Positions 52,675 to 62,017 of a stretch of DNA of 64,000 bases are shown here, one piece after another (positions within the stretch are counted from its first letter, which is position 1; every line of letters starts with the position of its first letter). The DNA comes from Acetobacteraceae bacterium (GTDB lineage: Bacteria > Pseudomonadota > Alphaproteobacteria > Acetobacterales > Acetobacteraceae): assembly GCA_003506895.1 (NCBI GenBank), contig DNXO01000073.1, positions 39,947 through 103,946 of the forward strand, in the 5' to 3' direction. The notes below the pieces were generated by a model. The model ran no database searches. It was not told where the DNA came from and saw only the letters and a program-made list of their open reading frames with translations. Made by a program: the position numbers and the translations under genes.

Positions 52675-54216
52675 TTACGCAGCCAGTTTGTCGGCCCTGA
52701 TGTCCTTAATGTCCCGGAACGTCAGATTAGGGGCCAGTTCTTCCGCCCGACGCATCATGAAGCTGGAGCTAGCCAGAAAAACCGGGTCACCATCGACGTC
52801 GTCCGCCATCGCACTGCGGTTGTCGCCGATGAACTTCGCCAGCGCGGCCTTGTCGGTGGAGGTCACCCAGCGGGCCAAGGAGAACGACGACGTTTCGAAG
52901 CCGATCGCCACGCCATATTCGGCACCCAGGCGGGCCTGCAAAACGTCCAACTGCAAAGTGCCGACAACCCCGACCAACGGCGCCGAACCGTCCTGTGGAC
53001 GGAACAACTGCACCACGCCCTCCTCGGCGAGTTCCACCAGTGCCTGACGCAACTTCTTGGCCTTCATTGCGTCGTCCAGCCGGACGCGCCGCAGGATTTC
53101 GGGCGCGAAATAGGGGACGCCGGTGAACTGAATGTCCTCACCCTCGGTCAGCGTATCGCCGATGCGCAGCGTGCCGTGGTTGGGGATGCCGACCACATCG
53201 CCGGCGAAGGCTTCGTCGGCGATCTCCCGCTCCCGAGCGAAGAAGAACTGGGGGGCGTGGAGGGGGATGGACTTGCCGGTGCGGACCTGCTTCAGCCGCA
53301 TGCCGCGCACCAGCTTGCCGGAGCACACGCGGGCGAACGCAATGCGGTCGCGGTGGTTGGGGTCCATGTTCGCCTGGATCTTGAACACCAGCGCGGTCAG
53401 GCCTTCGTCGGTGGCCTGGACGATGCGCTTGTCCGCCGGTTGCGCGCGCGGGCGCGGGCCATACTCGGCAAGCCCGTCCAGCAGGTCGTTGACGCCGATA
53501 TCCTTGATCGCGCTGCCGAAATACACAGGCGTCAGATGCCCCGCATTGAAGCTTTCCAGATCGAACTCGGGCAGGGCGGAGCGGATCAGGTCCACCTCGT
53601 CCGCAACGGCCTGCATGCGCGGATCGGACTGCGGCAGGTCGTTGATCAGGTGCATCTTCCGCGTCCGCAGATCATACGTTCCCGCGAACTCCGACGCTCG
53701 GCCAATCGGCCAAGTGACGGGGCAGGTATCCAGCGCCAGGGTGCTGGCGACTTCGTCCAGCAGTTCGATCGGGTCGCGCGCCTCGCGATCCATCTTGTTG
53801 ATGAAGGTGATGATTGGAATGTCGCGCAACCGGCAGATTTCAAACAATTTGCGGGTGCGCGCCTCGATGCCCTTGGCCGCGTCGATCACCATGACGGCGG
53901 AGTCAACGGCCGTCAGGGTGCGGTAGGTGTCCTCCGAGAAGTCTTCGTGGCCCGGCGTATCCAGCAGGTTGAACACGCAGGTCTTGTATTCGAAGGTCAT
54001 CACCGAGGTGACGACGGAGATACCGCGGTCCCGCTCGATCCCCATCCAGTCCGATCGCGTGCGCCGGCGTTCGCCCTTCGCCCGCACGTTACCGGCGAGC
54101 TGAATCGCCCCGCCGGCGCGGAGCAGATGTTCGGTCAGGGTCGTTTTGCCGGCGTCTGGGTGGGAGATGATCGCAAAAGTGCGGCGGCGGGCGATCTCGG
54201 TCGTTGAGTCGGTCAT
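52675..54216 (-). CDS. prfC: peptide chain release factor 3
   Basis: A 513-residue translational GTPase. G1 is SHPDAGKTTLTEHL near residue 18, switch I has RGISVVTSV, G3 is LLDTPGHEDFSEDTYRTL, G4 NKMDRE. RF3 frees RF1 or RF2 from the ribosome after termination. The RF3-specific QLAGNVRAKGERRRTRSDWM segment distinguishes it from EF-G. It is single and divergent from the RNA methyltransferase gene. Typical full length is about 520-530, so it is complete. Confidence 0.96.
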   Translation of the reverse strand: MTDSTTEIARRRTFAIISHPDAGKTTLTEHLLRAGGAIQLAGNVRAKGERRRTRSDWMGIERDRGISVVTSVMTFEYKTCVFNLLDTPGHEDFSEDTYRTLTAVDSAVMVIDAAKGIEARTRKLFEICRLRDIPIITFINKMDREARDPIELLDEVASTLALDTCPVTWPIGRASEFAGTYDLRTRKMHLINDLPQSDPRMQAVADEVDLIRSALPEFDLESFNAGHLTPVYFGSAIKDIGVNDLLDGLAEYGPRPRAQPADKRIVQATDEGLTALVFKIQANMDPNHRDRIAFARVCSGKLVRGMRLKQVRTGKSIPLHAPQFFFAREREIADEAFAGDVVGIPNHGTLRIGDTLTEGEDIQFTGVPYFAPEILRRVRLDDAMKAKKLRQALVELAEEGVVQLFRPQDGSAPLVGVVGTLQLDVLQARLGAEYGVAIGFETSSFSLARWVTSTDKAALAKFIGDNRSAMADDVDGDPVFLASSSFMMRRAEELAPNLTFRDIKDIRADKLAA

Positions 54217-54298
54217 TCACGGGCTTTCTTCGGGTGCGCGTTGTATATAGGGCGCCGGGGCGCTTGTCTTCCAACCCCAACAACGGCATTGCCACCCG

Positions 54299-55618
54299 AT
54301 GAATCAACGCGGATCAAAACCTACCCGGCGCAAGCCACCCGAACCGGCTGATGTCCGTATCGAACGGATCGGGTCGGAGGGCGACGGCGTCGCGCACCTG
54401 CCCGATGGAACCCCGCTGTATCTGCCCTTCACGCTGCCGGGAGAAATGGTCAGCGCCCACCCGGTGCAGTCTCGGGCCGATGGCTGGCATGCGGTCGCGG
54501 GAATCATCGCCGATCCCTCCGAGGCGCGGGTCGATCCGCCGTGCGCGCATTTCGGGCGCTGCGGCGGCTGCGTGCTGCAACATTGGCGGGATGCGGAGTA
54601 TCGGGCGTGGAAGGGCAGCATGCTGTCGCATGCGCTGCGGCAGGCTGGGTTCACCCCGCCCGATCCGCTGCCGTTCGTGCCGGGCCTGCCGGGGGAGCGG
54701 CGACGGATCGATTTCGCGGTTCGGCGCCTGGGCGGCAAGATCGTGCTGGGCCTGCATGAGCAACGATCGGCCGACGTGATCGACCTGACCGATTGCCTGG
54801 TGCTGCACCCAACCCTGATGGCGCTGATGGCGCCGCTGCGGACGCTGCTGCTGGGCATGCGGGCGATCCAGCGCGAGGGATCGGTGTTGATCAACCTGCT
54901 GGATTCCGGCCCCGACCTGCTGCTGCGGACCGATGCGGCGATGACGCTGGAGGACCGGACGGCGCTGACGGCATTCGCCCACGACCACGGTTGCCCGCGC
55001 GTGTCCCAGGTGCGCGGACAGGACGTGCCGGAGACGATCGGCCTGTTGCGCCCGCCGGTGACGGCGTTTTCGGGCGTATCGATCCGGCCGCCGCCGGGCG
55101 TCTTTCTGCAAGCGACGGCGGAGGGCGAGCGGGCGATCATCGAGGCGGTGCTGGCGGGCATGCCGTCCAAGATCACCAGCAAGACCCGCGTTGCGGAACT
55201 GTATGCCGGGTGCGGAACGTTGACCTTCGCGCTGTCCCGCGTGGTACGGGTGGCTGCGTTCGAGGGCGATACCGCCACGGTCGGGGCATTGAAACAGGCC
55301 GTTAACCAAAGTGGCGTCGCCGGGCGCGTGGAGGTATTTCAGCGCGATCTGGCCCGCCAGCCGCTGTCGGCGAAGGAGTTGGGGGCGTTCGCGGCGGTGG
55401 TGCTGGACCCGCCGCATAACGGGGCCTCGGCGCAGATCGGACAGGTGGCGGCCGCCGGGGTGGCGAGCGTGGTTTACGTCAGTTGTAACCCGGCGACGCT
55501 GGCGCGCGATGCGAAGGTTCTGCTCGGTTCGGGGTACAAGCTGGTCCAGACCACAGCCATCGACCAATTCCTCTGGTCCGCTCGGTTGGAGAGCGTGAGC
55601 GTGTTCCGGCGGGCGTAG
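54299..55618 (+). CDS. class I RNA (uracil-5)-methyltransferase, RlmD/TrmA type
   Basis: A 439-residue enzyme that makes 5-methyluridine in rRNA or tRNA. A TRAM domain (about 15-65) precedes a [4Fe-4S]-type Cys cluster, CAHFGRCGGCVLQHW. The SAM loop is VAELYAGCGTLTFAL. The catalytic Cys lies in VYVSCNPATLARD. Length and the Fe-S motif favour the 23S rRNA U1939 family (RlmD); other targets such as U747 are possible. Divergent from prfC with an 82-base gap. Confidence 0.92.
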   Translation: MNQRGSKPTRRKPPEPADVRIERIGSEGDGVAHLPDGTPLYLPFTLPGEMVSAHPVQSRADGWHAVAGIIADPSEARVDPPCAHFGRCGGCVLQHWRDAEYRAWKGSMLSHALRQAGFTPPDPLPFVPGLPGERRRIDFAVRRLGGKIVLGLHEQRSADVIDLTDCLVLHPTLMALMAPLRTLLLGMRAIQREGSVLINLLDSGPDLLLRTDAAMTLEDRTALTAFAHDHGCPRVSQVRGQDVPETIGLLRPPVTAFSGVSIRPPPGVFLQATAEGERAIIEAVLAGMPSKITSKTRVAELYAGCGTLTFALSRVVRVAAFEGDTATVGALKQAVNQSGVAGRVEVFQRDLARQPLSAKELGAFAAVVLDPPHNGASAQIGQVAAAGVASVVYVSCNPATLARDAKVLLGSGYKLVQTTAIDQFLWSARLESVSVFRRA

Positions 55619-55678
55619 TGGTCCGATCCCGACAGAAGCATCCTTGCGGTCGGGTGAATCGGCCCACCCAAACAAGGA

Positions 55679-55726
55679 CCAGTGGATAAAACCGGACGGT
55701 TCCCGCCGTTGGATTTTATCCGCTGG
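55679..55726. repeat. 48-nt hairpin element
   Basis: CCAGTGGATAAAA (55679-55691) pairs with TTTTATCCGCTGG (55714-55726), with one G-T position. The loop contains a further short GC stem. It fills the gap between the RNA methyltransferase and NUDIX genes. No T tract follows. Confidence 0.6.
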
Positions 55727-55765
55727 TTGGGCTGACGGCGAACCTGGGGTCGTATAGTAAGGCGC

Positions 55766-56413
55766 ATGGCCCCTCGCACGACCCTGCCGATCCCCGCCCA
55801 CCCGGATGTCGTCATTGAATCCGAACAGCGCGTTTGGTCCGGTCGCTTTCCTCTGGACGTGGTGAAGTTCCGCAACCGCCGGTTCGACGGTGCGATGTCG
55901 GAAACGCGGACGTGGGAGGTTTGGCGGCGAGGGCACGCGTCGGCCTTGTTGCCCTATGATCCCGTGGCGGATGTTGTGGTGCTGATCGAGCAGTTCCGGT
56001 TTCCGGCGCTGGTCGCCGGGATCGACCCCGTTCTGGTCGAACTGCCGGCGGGCCTGTGCGAGGACAACGAAGATCCGGCGGACACCATCAAGCGGGAAAT
56101 GCGCGAGGAGATGAACCTCGACGCCGACCTGACAGAGCGCATCGGCGGGTACATGCTGACGGCCGGTGGGGCGGATGAGTTCTGCCATCTTTATATCGGC
56201 CGCGTGGTCGCCCCGCCGACGGATGGCGAGGGGATCGCCGGGCACGCTGGAGAGGCCTCGGAACACGAGGACATCCGGGTCCGGGTCTGGGACGCGGACG
56301 AAGCGATCCAGGCGGCATTTGCCGGATGTTTCACCAACTCGATCACGGCGATCGGGTTGTTTTGGCTGGCGGGCAAGCGGGCCGAACTGCGGCGGAAGTG
56401 GATGACAGTATGA
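55766..56413 (+). CDS. NUDIX hydrolase, ADP-ribose pyrophosphatase-like
   Basis: A 215-residue NUDIX protein. The box GLCEDNEDPADTIKREMREEMNL fits Gx5Ex7REUxEExGU with Asn in place of the last Gly. The preceding strand VVVLIEQFRFPALV and the proline-rich ELPAGL resemble ADP-ribose pyrophosphatases (NudF). Such enzymes clear ADP-ribose and related dinucleotides. Its stop overlaps the start of the AlaX gene (ATGA). Confidence 0.88.
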   Translation: MAPRTTLPIPAHPDVVIESEQRVWSGRFPLDVVKFRNRRFDGAMSETRTWEVWRRGHASALLPYDPVADVVVLIEQFRFPALVAGIDPVLVELPAGLCEDNEDPADTIKREMREEMNLDADLTERIGGYMLTAGGADEFCHLYIGRVVAPPTDGEGIAGHAGEASEHEDIRVRVWDADEAIQAAFAGCFTNSITAIGLFWLAGKRAELRRKWMTV

Positions 56414-57123
56414 CCGAACGGTTGTTTTTGGACGATCCGGCGCTGGCGCTTGCGTCGGCGACAGTGTTGGCCAGCGGGCCAGAAGGCGTGGTGCTGGATC
56501 GCACTGTGTTCTACGCGCGGGGCGGCGGTCAGCCTGGCGATAGTGGCCTGCTGCGCTGGAATGGCGGCGAGGTCGCGGTGACCGAGGCGGTAAAGGGCGA
56601 GGGCGACGCGATCCTGCATGTTGTGCCACCTGAATCGGCGGTGCCTCCGGTTGGTGCCGTCGTTGAGGCGGCAATCGATTGGGACCGGCGGCATGGGCAT
56701 ATGCGGATGCACACGGCGATGCATCTGTTGTGCAGCCTGATTAAAGGCGCGGCCGTGACCGGCGGGTCGGTTGGCGCCGACAAGTCCCGGTTGGATTTCG
56801 ACCTGCCGAACCCACCGCCGAAAGAGGAGATCGAGGCGGGATTGAACGCCCTGATCGCGGCGGACCATCCGGTGCGGATCGAATGGGTGGATGAATCGGT
56901 TCTGGATACCGACCCCGGTCTGGTGCGGACCATGTCGGTGCAGCCGCCCAGGGGCACCGGCCGGTTGCGGCTGATGCGGATCGGCGACGGCGACGGGCTG
57001 GTCGATCTGCAGCCCTGTGGGGGGACCCACGTCTCGCGAACCGGGGAGATCGGGCCAATCCGCGTGCAGAAGATCGAGAACAAGGGCAAGCAGAACCGCC
57101 GGATCATCATCGTTCCGGGCTGA
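56410..57123 (+). CDS. alanyl-tRNA editing protein AlaX
   Basis: A 237-residue free-standing editing protein, related to the editing domain of alanyl-tRNA synthetase. The zinc ligands are His101 and His105 (RMHTAMH) and Cys/His of QPCGGTHVS near 201. It hydrolyses Ser-tRNA(Ala) or Gly-tRNA(Ala). The N-terminus FYARGGGQPGDSG is typical. It overlaps the NUDIX gene by four bases, so both are translated from one message. Confidence 0.92.
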   Translation: MTERLFLDDPALALASATVLASGPEGVVLDRTVFYARGGGQPGDSGLLRWNGGEVAVTEAVKGEGDAILHVVPPESAVPPVGAVVEAAIDWDRRHGHMRMHTAMHLLCSLIKGAAVTGGSVGADKSRLDFDLPNPPPKEEIEAGLNALIAADHPVRIEWVDESVLDTDPGLVRTMSVQPPRGTGRLRLMRIGDGDGLVDLQPCGGTHVSRTGEIGPIRVQKIENKGKQNRRIIIVPG

Positions 57124-57239
57124 GCAGCCGGCCGGCCGCCGGCAGTCTTTCCATGATCTGAACAATCGGTCATCCGCTTGGGGAACCGCTGCACCATGCC
57201 CAACTACGGGATGGGTTTGTCAGAAAGGAAGCGGGTCCG

Positions 57240-57674
57240 ATGTCCATCTCCGACGTTCTTCATGCCAAGGGCCACCATGTCGTCAAGGTTCGCACCACCG
57301 ACACCGTGCAGTCGGCGGTAAATGAAATGGCCGCGAAGCGCATCGGCGCCGTGGTGGTCGAGAATCAGTGGATGCGCCATGCGGGCATACTTTCGGAACG
57401 GGATTTCGTGAATGCGGTTGCCGAACATGGTGCCCAGGCACTGAGTTTCCCGGTTGAGACGATCATGAGTGCGGCCGTCGTCACCTGCCGGCCGTCCGAC
57501 CGGGTGGACACCGCGCTGGCCGCGATGACGATGGCGAAGATCCGTCACCTCCCGGTTGTCGAGGGCGGTCAACTTGTTGGGATCGTCAGTATCGGCGACC
57601 TCGTGAAGCATCGGCTAGACGAGAAGGCGCTGGAAGCTAACGTCCTGCTGGATATCGCTCGGTTACACGCCTGA
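57240..57674 (+). CDS. two-CBS-domain protein
   Basis: A 144-residue protein made of two CBS domains (about 8-65 and 74-130). VQSAVNEMAAKRIGAVVVE and HAGILSERDF form the first, VDTALAAMTMAKIRHLPVVE and VGIVSIGDLVKHRL the second. CBS pairs bind adenosine nucleotides and act as energy sensors. No enzyme or transporter domain is fused, so it should regulate a partner protein. GAAAGGAAG precedes the ATG. Confidence 0.92.
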   Translation: MSISDVLHAKGHHVVKVRTTDTVQSAVNEMAAKRIGAVVVENQWMRHAGILSERDFVNAVAEHGAQALSFPVETIMSAAVVTCRPSDRVDTALAAMTMAKIRHLPVVEGGQLVGIVSIGDLVKHRLDEKALEANVLLDIARLHA

Positions 57675-57894
57675 TTTTGGCATCTTGAGGCGAAAATCGG
57701 CGGTGATACCGGGGTTTAGTTCCGGTTGTATCCGGAAGTGCTCCTGTTCGCCGCCTTGGTGCGTGGAGGGAAAGCATGGGTTCATCACGGCTTTCGCGGC
57801 TGGATCCACTGTAGAACCCGTGGACCGTTGGCAGCGACCGCCGCCCAACCAGGCCGCGAACCCGATGCAAGCCGCGACGATTTGGCGTGGCAAC

Positions 57895-57944
57895 TTTCCG
57901 TGCCAATCCCTGCCTAAATCCGGAGAATCCGTGAGGGACGCTTT
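57895..57944. repeat. 50-bp dispersed repeat, copy 2 (3' of a reverse gene)
   Basis: Matches 211-260 at 38 of 50 positions without gaps. It ends 28 bases past the stop of the reverse enolase-superfamily gene, mirroring the placement of copy 1. The gap 57675-57971 holds no gene that I can support. Confidence 0.65.
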
Positions 57945-57971
57945 TCTTGCCCACGCCCCCAAAGCCGGCTC

Positions 57972-59141
57972 CTAGCTCGCCAGTTCCCGCATGATCGAAT
58001 AGAGGTCGGATTTGCCCTCGAAGCCGATACCGGGAAGTTCCGGCAGGGTGACGATGCTGTCCCGGACGACCGTGCCGTCGGGAAAGCCGCCATAGGGTTG
58101 GAACACGTCCGGATAGCTCTCATTGCCGCCAAGGCCCAGGCCGGCGGCGATGGCCAGCGACATCTGGTGGCCACCGTGGGGAATGCAGCGCTTCCACGAC
58201 CAGCCGTGGTCTTTCAGCATCGCCAGGGTGCGCTGGTATTCGCAGAGGCCATAGGAGAGGGCGCAATCGAATTGCAGCCAGTCGCGGTCGGGGCGCATGC
58301 CGCCGTGGCGGATCAGGTTGCGAGCATCCTGGTGGCTGAACAGGTTCTCGCCGGTTGCCATCGGGCCGGGGTAGAATTCGGCCAGGGCGGCCTGGAGTTG
58401 ATAGTCCAGCGGGTCGCCGGCTTCCTCGTACCAGAACAGGTCGTAGTCGCGCAGCATCTTGGCGTAGGCGATGGCTGTGTCCAGGTCGAAACGGCCGTTG
58501 GCGTCCACGGCCAGCCGGTTCTTGGGGCCGATTTCCTTCAGCACGGCCTCGATCCGGCGGCGGTCGTCGGTGATGGATTCACCGCCGATCTTCATTTTCA
58601 CCACACTGTAGCCGCGTTCCAGGTAGCTGCGCATCTCGGCGCACAGGGCTGAGTCGTCCTTGCCGGGGTAATAGTAGCCGCCGGCGGCATAGACGAAGAT
58701 ATTGGGGTCGGCGGTCAGGCCGTGCCGTTCGGCCAGCAGGCGGAACAGCGGCTTGCCGGCGATCTTGGCCACCGCGTCCCACACCGCCATGTCGATGGTG
58801 CCGACGGCGACGGAGCGGTCGCCGTGGCCGCCGGGTTTCTCGTTGCGCATCATGGTGGCCCAGACCTTGTCGGGGTCCAGGTTGTCGCCGGTGTCATCCG
58901 CCAAGGCGGCGGGGTCGGCCTCCATGATCCGGGGGGCGAAGCGCTCGCGGATCAGCCCGCCCTGGCCGTAGCGGCCGTTGGAGTTGAAGCCGTAGCCAAT
59001 GACCGGTTTACCGTTGCGCGTCACATTGGTGACCACGGCGACGAGGCTGGTGGTCATCTTGCTGAAGTCGATATAGGCGTTGCGGATCGGCGAACTGATC
59101 GGCTTGGTGACCTCGCGGACGTCGGTGATACGGATCGGCAT
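57972..59141 (-). CDS. mandelate racemase/muconate lactonizing enzyme family dehydratase
   Basis: A 389-residue enolase-superfamily enzyme. Catalytic Lys residues lie in VVKMKIGG, metal ligands in VDANGRFDLD and FWYEEAGDP, and a basic His in CIPHGGHQMSLAI. The pattern fits acid-sugar dehydratases that remove water from galactonate-, rhamnonate- or similar acids. The ATG at 59141 gives MPIRITDVREV. It follows hemJ by 14 bases on the same strand; that link is probably positional. No sugar transporter is adjacent, so the substrate is open. Confidence 0.87.
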   Translation of the reverse strand: MPIRITDVREVTKPISSPIRNAYIDFSKMTTSLVAVVTNVTRNGKPVIGYGFNSNGRYGQGGLIRERFAPRIMEADPAALADDTGDNLDPDKVWATMMRNEKPGGHGDRSVAVGTIDMAVWDAVAKIAGKPLFRLLAERHGLTADPNIFVYAAGGYYYPGKDDSALCAEMRSYLERGYSVVKMKIGGESITDDRRRIEAVLKEIGPKNRLAVDANGRFDLDTAIAYAKMLRDYDLFWYEEAGDPLDYQLQAALAEFYPGPMATGENLFSHQDARNLIRHGGMRPDRDWLQFDCALSYGLCEYQRTLAMLKDHGWSWKRCIPHGGHQMSLAIAAGLGLGGNESYPDVFQPYGGFPDGTVVRDSIVTLPELPGIGFEGKSDLYSIMRELAS

Positions 59142-59155
59142 GACGGGGCCTTTGC

Positions 59156-59608
59156 TCAGAATGGGCGGACGATGACCATGATGACGATGACGACCATCAG
59201 GACCGTGGGGACTTCGTTGGCAATACGGTAGAATGTGTGGCTGCGCCGGTTGGCGTCGGCCAGGAAATCCTTGCGCCAGCGTGACATCGCGCCGTGAAAG
59301 CCGGACATCAGGAGCACGCACAGCAGTTTTACGTGCCACCATCCGGCGGTCCAGTCGATGATGCCGGGGGTCAGCGCCAGGATGATGCCGAAAAGCCAGG
59401 TGGCGATCATCGCCGGGTTCATGATCTGCTTGAACAGCCGGTATTCCATGACCTTGAAGCGTTCGGATTCCGCGCTGCCGGGCTTCAGGCCGCAGTGATA
59501 GACGAACAGCCGCGGCATGTAGAACGTCGCCGCCATCCAGGCGATCATCGACATCACATGGAACGCCTTGGTCCACGGATACAGGTAGCTGAAGGCCTGG
59601 ATGGTCAT
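59156..59608 (-). CDS. hemJ: protoporphyrinogen oxidase HemJ
   Basis: A 150-residue protein with four predicted membrane helices. N-terminal YPWTKAFHVMSMIAWMAATFYMPRLFVYH contains the conserved His of HemJ, and KVMEYRLFKQIMNPAM and WWHVKLLCVLLMSGFH follow the family pattern. HemJ oxidises protoporphyrinogen IX to protoporphyrin IX in haem synthesis and passes electrons to the respiratory chain. The start at 59608 gives the usual short N-terminus. It is complete. Confidence 0.9.
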   Translation of the reverse strand: MTIQAFSYLYPWTKAFHVMSMIAWMAATFYMPRLFVYHCGLKPGSAESERFKVMEYRLFKQIMNPAMIATWLFGIILALTPGIIDWTAGWWHVKLLCVLLMSGFHGAMSRWRKDFLADANRRSHTFYRIANEVPTVLMVVIVIMVIVRPF

Positions 59609-59712
59609 GCGGGTCCGGTCAGAATGGTTCGCCTCTGGTCTGGTAGCGCGAACATCCGGGCGAAGGGAAGGGCACAAGCCGCCCGCACATGGGCGCCATC
59701 GTCTTCCGGACA

Positions 59713-60015
59713 CTAGCCCAGGCGGGCCATCCCCACGGCCTTCGCCGCGCTGACCCCAGCGAGGGAGTCCTCGATCACCACGCAGGCATCAGTTGGCACG
59801 CAAGCGGCTGCCGCTGCTTCCAGGAAGAGGCGCCGGATCGGGTTTGCCGCGTTCGCCCGGGGCGATCATGTCATAGGCGCCGCGGATGCGGGTCTCGACC
59901 AGCGCGAGCAGGCCGGTGCGGGCGTAAAGCTCAGGGCGGCGCGGAGGCAGGCCTGTGTCAACAGTTCCGCGACCGAGCGGCAGTTGGCGGTGGGGAAGGC
60001 GCCGATGAAGGTGTT
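59713..60015 (-). pseudogene. decayed HAD hydrolase gene
   Basis: Reverse-strand translation gives the C-terminal HAD motifs in pieces: LLALVETRIRGAYDM and GERGKPDPAPL in one frame, then LFLEAAAAACVPTDA, CVVIEDSLAGVSAAK and VGMARLG to a stop at 59713-59715 in another. A frameshift of one base separates KPDP from FLEA, and at least one more is needed further upstream. The catalytic N-terminal Asp motif is missing. The gap 59609-60135 contains nothing else I recognise. Confidence 0.65.
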
Positions 60016-60135
60016 GGAGCCGCTTCGTGTTCAAGTTGTCGGCGTAACGGATGACATGGACCCGGCACGCCAAATGGCCGGCGCAACCGCCGGCCATTGG
60101 TAGTCCAGAGCGAAACGGACGCGGGCGAGCCGGCG

Positions 60136-61818
60136 TCAGGCCGCGCGTGTCCGCGCCACGAAGTCCTCGACCGCCAAACGAAGTTGGCCGGCTTGTCCCG
60201 ACAAATTCTTGGAAACGCCGAGCACCCGGTGCGCCGCTGCCCCGGACGATTCCGCCGCCTGGTTCACGCCAACGATGTTGCTGGAGACCTCATGCGTCCC
60301 GGAGGCCGCCTGTTGCACGTTGCGGGCGATTTCCGCCGTCGCCATGCGCTGCTGCTCGACGGCGGCGGAAATCGACGCGGAAACCCGATCCATTTCGCCG
60401 ACGATCTGCACCAGGCCGGTGACCGCCTCGGCCGCATGGCGGGTTGACTCCTGCATCTCGTCGATTTGTCCGGCGATTTCCTGCGTCGCCCGAGCGGTCT
60501 GGTTCGCCAGGCTTTTTACCTCGCTGGCCACCACCGCGAACCCTTTCCCGGCTTCTCCGGCGCGCGCCGCCTCGATCGTCGCGTTCAGCGCCAGCAGATT
60601 GGTCTGGCTCGCGATCGAGTTAATCAGGTTGACCACCTCGCCAATCTTCACCGCCGACTTCGCGAGCGCCTGCACGTTGCTGTCCGTCCGGCTCGCCGCC
60701 GTGTTACCCTCCGCTGCGATGCTCGCCGCCTTGGTAACCTGCATCGCCACTTCACCGATCGAGGTTGCAAGCTCTTCCGCCGCCGACGCGACAGATTGCA
60801 CATTTGCCGTCGCCTGCTCCGAGGCTGCCGCAACCGTGCTCGTCTGCTGGCTCGTCTGCTCGACCGAAACGACCACTGTCTGAGCTTCCTTCTCGGCCTG
60901 CGATGCGCCCGCGGCGACTTCCAGCACGATCGCCTTGACGTTGGTTTCGAACTCGTCGGCTACTTTCCGCAGCGCGGCTTTGCGCTCCTCCTGGCTGCCC
61001 AGTTCCTTGCGTACCGCCTCCAGACGGTTGCGTTCGACCAGGGCGTCCTTGAACACCGTTACCGCCTTGGCCATCGCTCCGACCTCATCCCCACGTCCCA
61101 TCCCCTCGATGGTCACGTCGGTGTCTCCGGACGCGAGCTTGCTCATTACGGACGTCATGGCCGCTAACGGACCGCCAACCGCGCGCGAAACCAGCCAACC
61201 CAGCGCGACCGCCAAGATGACCGAAATCGTTCCCCCAGCGATCGACGTCAGCCGCGAACTGGAGAACGCATCGGCTTCGGCCGTCGCACGCTTGGCGAGC
61301 AAGTCGCGTTCATCGCGCTCCACTTCGGCCGCCTTGGCGCGGATGCCGTCCATGGACTTCTTCCCTGCCGCGCTGGCTTCCAGCTTGTGCGCGTCGGCTT
61401 GGGTGTCGGGCTGCGCCATCAGCGAAATCTCGCGTTCCGCGACGTCGTTCCGCCATGCGGCCGCGAACCGGTTCATTTCGTCCAGCCTGGCCTGCTGGGT
61501 CGGGTTGTCGGAGGTAAGTTGCTTGATCCGGGTGAATGCCTGCTCGTACGCGGTAATCCCGTCCCGGTACGGCTGCAGGAAGTTCTTGTCCCCGGACACA
61601 AGATATCCGCGGACGCCGGTTTCCTGATTGACCATGCCGGCGAGGATCCCCGCCTCGGCCTCAAGCACCGCGTAGGTGTGATCCGTCCAGTGGTTGGTTT
61701 CCTCAATGAAGCCGAGCTTCATGTAGTTCATGCCGCTGGTGATGCCCATGATGAGAAGCAGGACACCGAAAGCAACCATCAGCTTTCGTGGAATCGACAG
61801 GTTGGCAAGCATGCTCAC
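60136..61818 (-). CDS. methyl-accepting chemotaxis protein
   Basis: A 560-residue chemoreceptor. Membrane helix about 9-30, a CHASE3-like four-helix periplasmic sensor to about 185, second helix about 188-208, HAMP to about 265, then a long cytoplasmic coiled coil. The signalling tip is IASQTNLLALNATIEAARAGEAGKGFAVVASEVKSLA. The start is GTG at 61818 with GGGAG nine bases upstream; an ATG six bases further in is possible. It ends with a short basic tail without the CheR-binding pentapeptide. No che genes are nearby. Confidence 0.94.
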   Translation of the reverse strand: MSMLANLSIPRKLMVAFGVLLLIMGITSGMNYMKLGFIEETNHWTDHTYAVLEAEAGILAGMVNQETGVRGYLVSGDKNFLQPYRDGITAYEQAFTRIKQLTSDNPTQQARLDEMNRFAAAWRNDVAEREISLMAQPDTQADAHKLEASAAGKKSMDGIRAKAAEVERDERDLLAKRATAEADAFSSSRLTSIAGGTISVILAVALGWLVSRAVGGPLAAMTSVMSKLASGDTDVTIEGMGRGDEVGAMAKAVTVFKDALVERNRLEAVRKELGSQEERKAALRKVADEFETNVKAIVLEVAAGASQAEKEAQTVVVSVEQTSQQTSTVAAASEQATANVQSVASAAEELATSIGEVAMQVTKAASIAAEGNTAASRTDSNVQALAKSAVKIGEVVNLINSIASQTNLLALNATIEAARAGEAGKGFAVVASEVKSLANQTARATQEIAGQIDEMQESTRHAAEAVTGLVQIVGEMDRVSASISAAVEQQRMATAEIARNVQQAASGTHEVSSNIVGVNQAAESSGAAAHRVLGVSKNLSGQAGQLRLAVEDFVARTRAA

Positions 61819-62017
61819 AGCTAAGAACTCCCAGGTAATGTCACCTGGGCATCGCTAGCAGACGAGCGGTTAACGACGGGTTAATGCTGGCGGGTTTTTT
61901 TGATGACGACGCGGCTTCCGCCGCTCTACCGGTGACGTTCGAACGGGGCGTGGTAACTTCTGGATTTTGTTGTTCGTGTGACGGCCCGGACAAACCGAGC
62001 CATCACGGTGAAGCAGG

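Noticed and set aside
52519..54207. Forward open frame of 562 codons
   Set aside because: Antisense to prfC, which has every GTPase motif; no domain in the forward frame.
54314..56674. Reverse open frame of 786 codons
   Set aside because: It crosses three real forward genes (RNA methyltransferase, NUDIX, start of AlaX) and is an antisense artefact of high GC.
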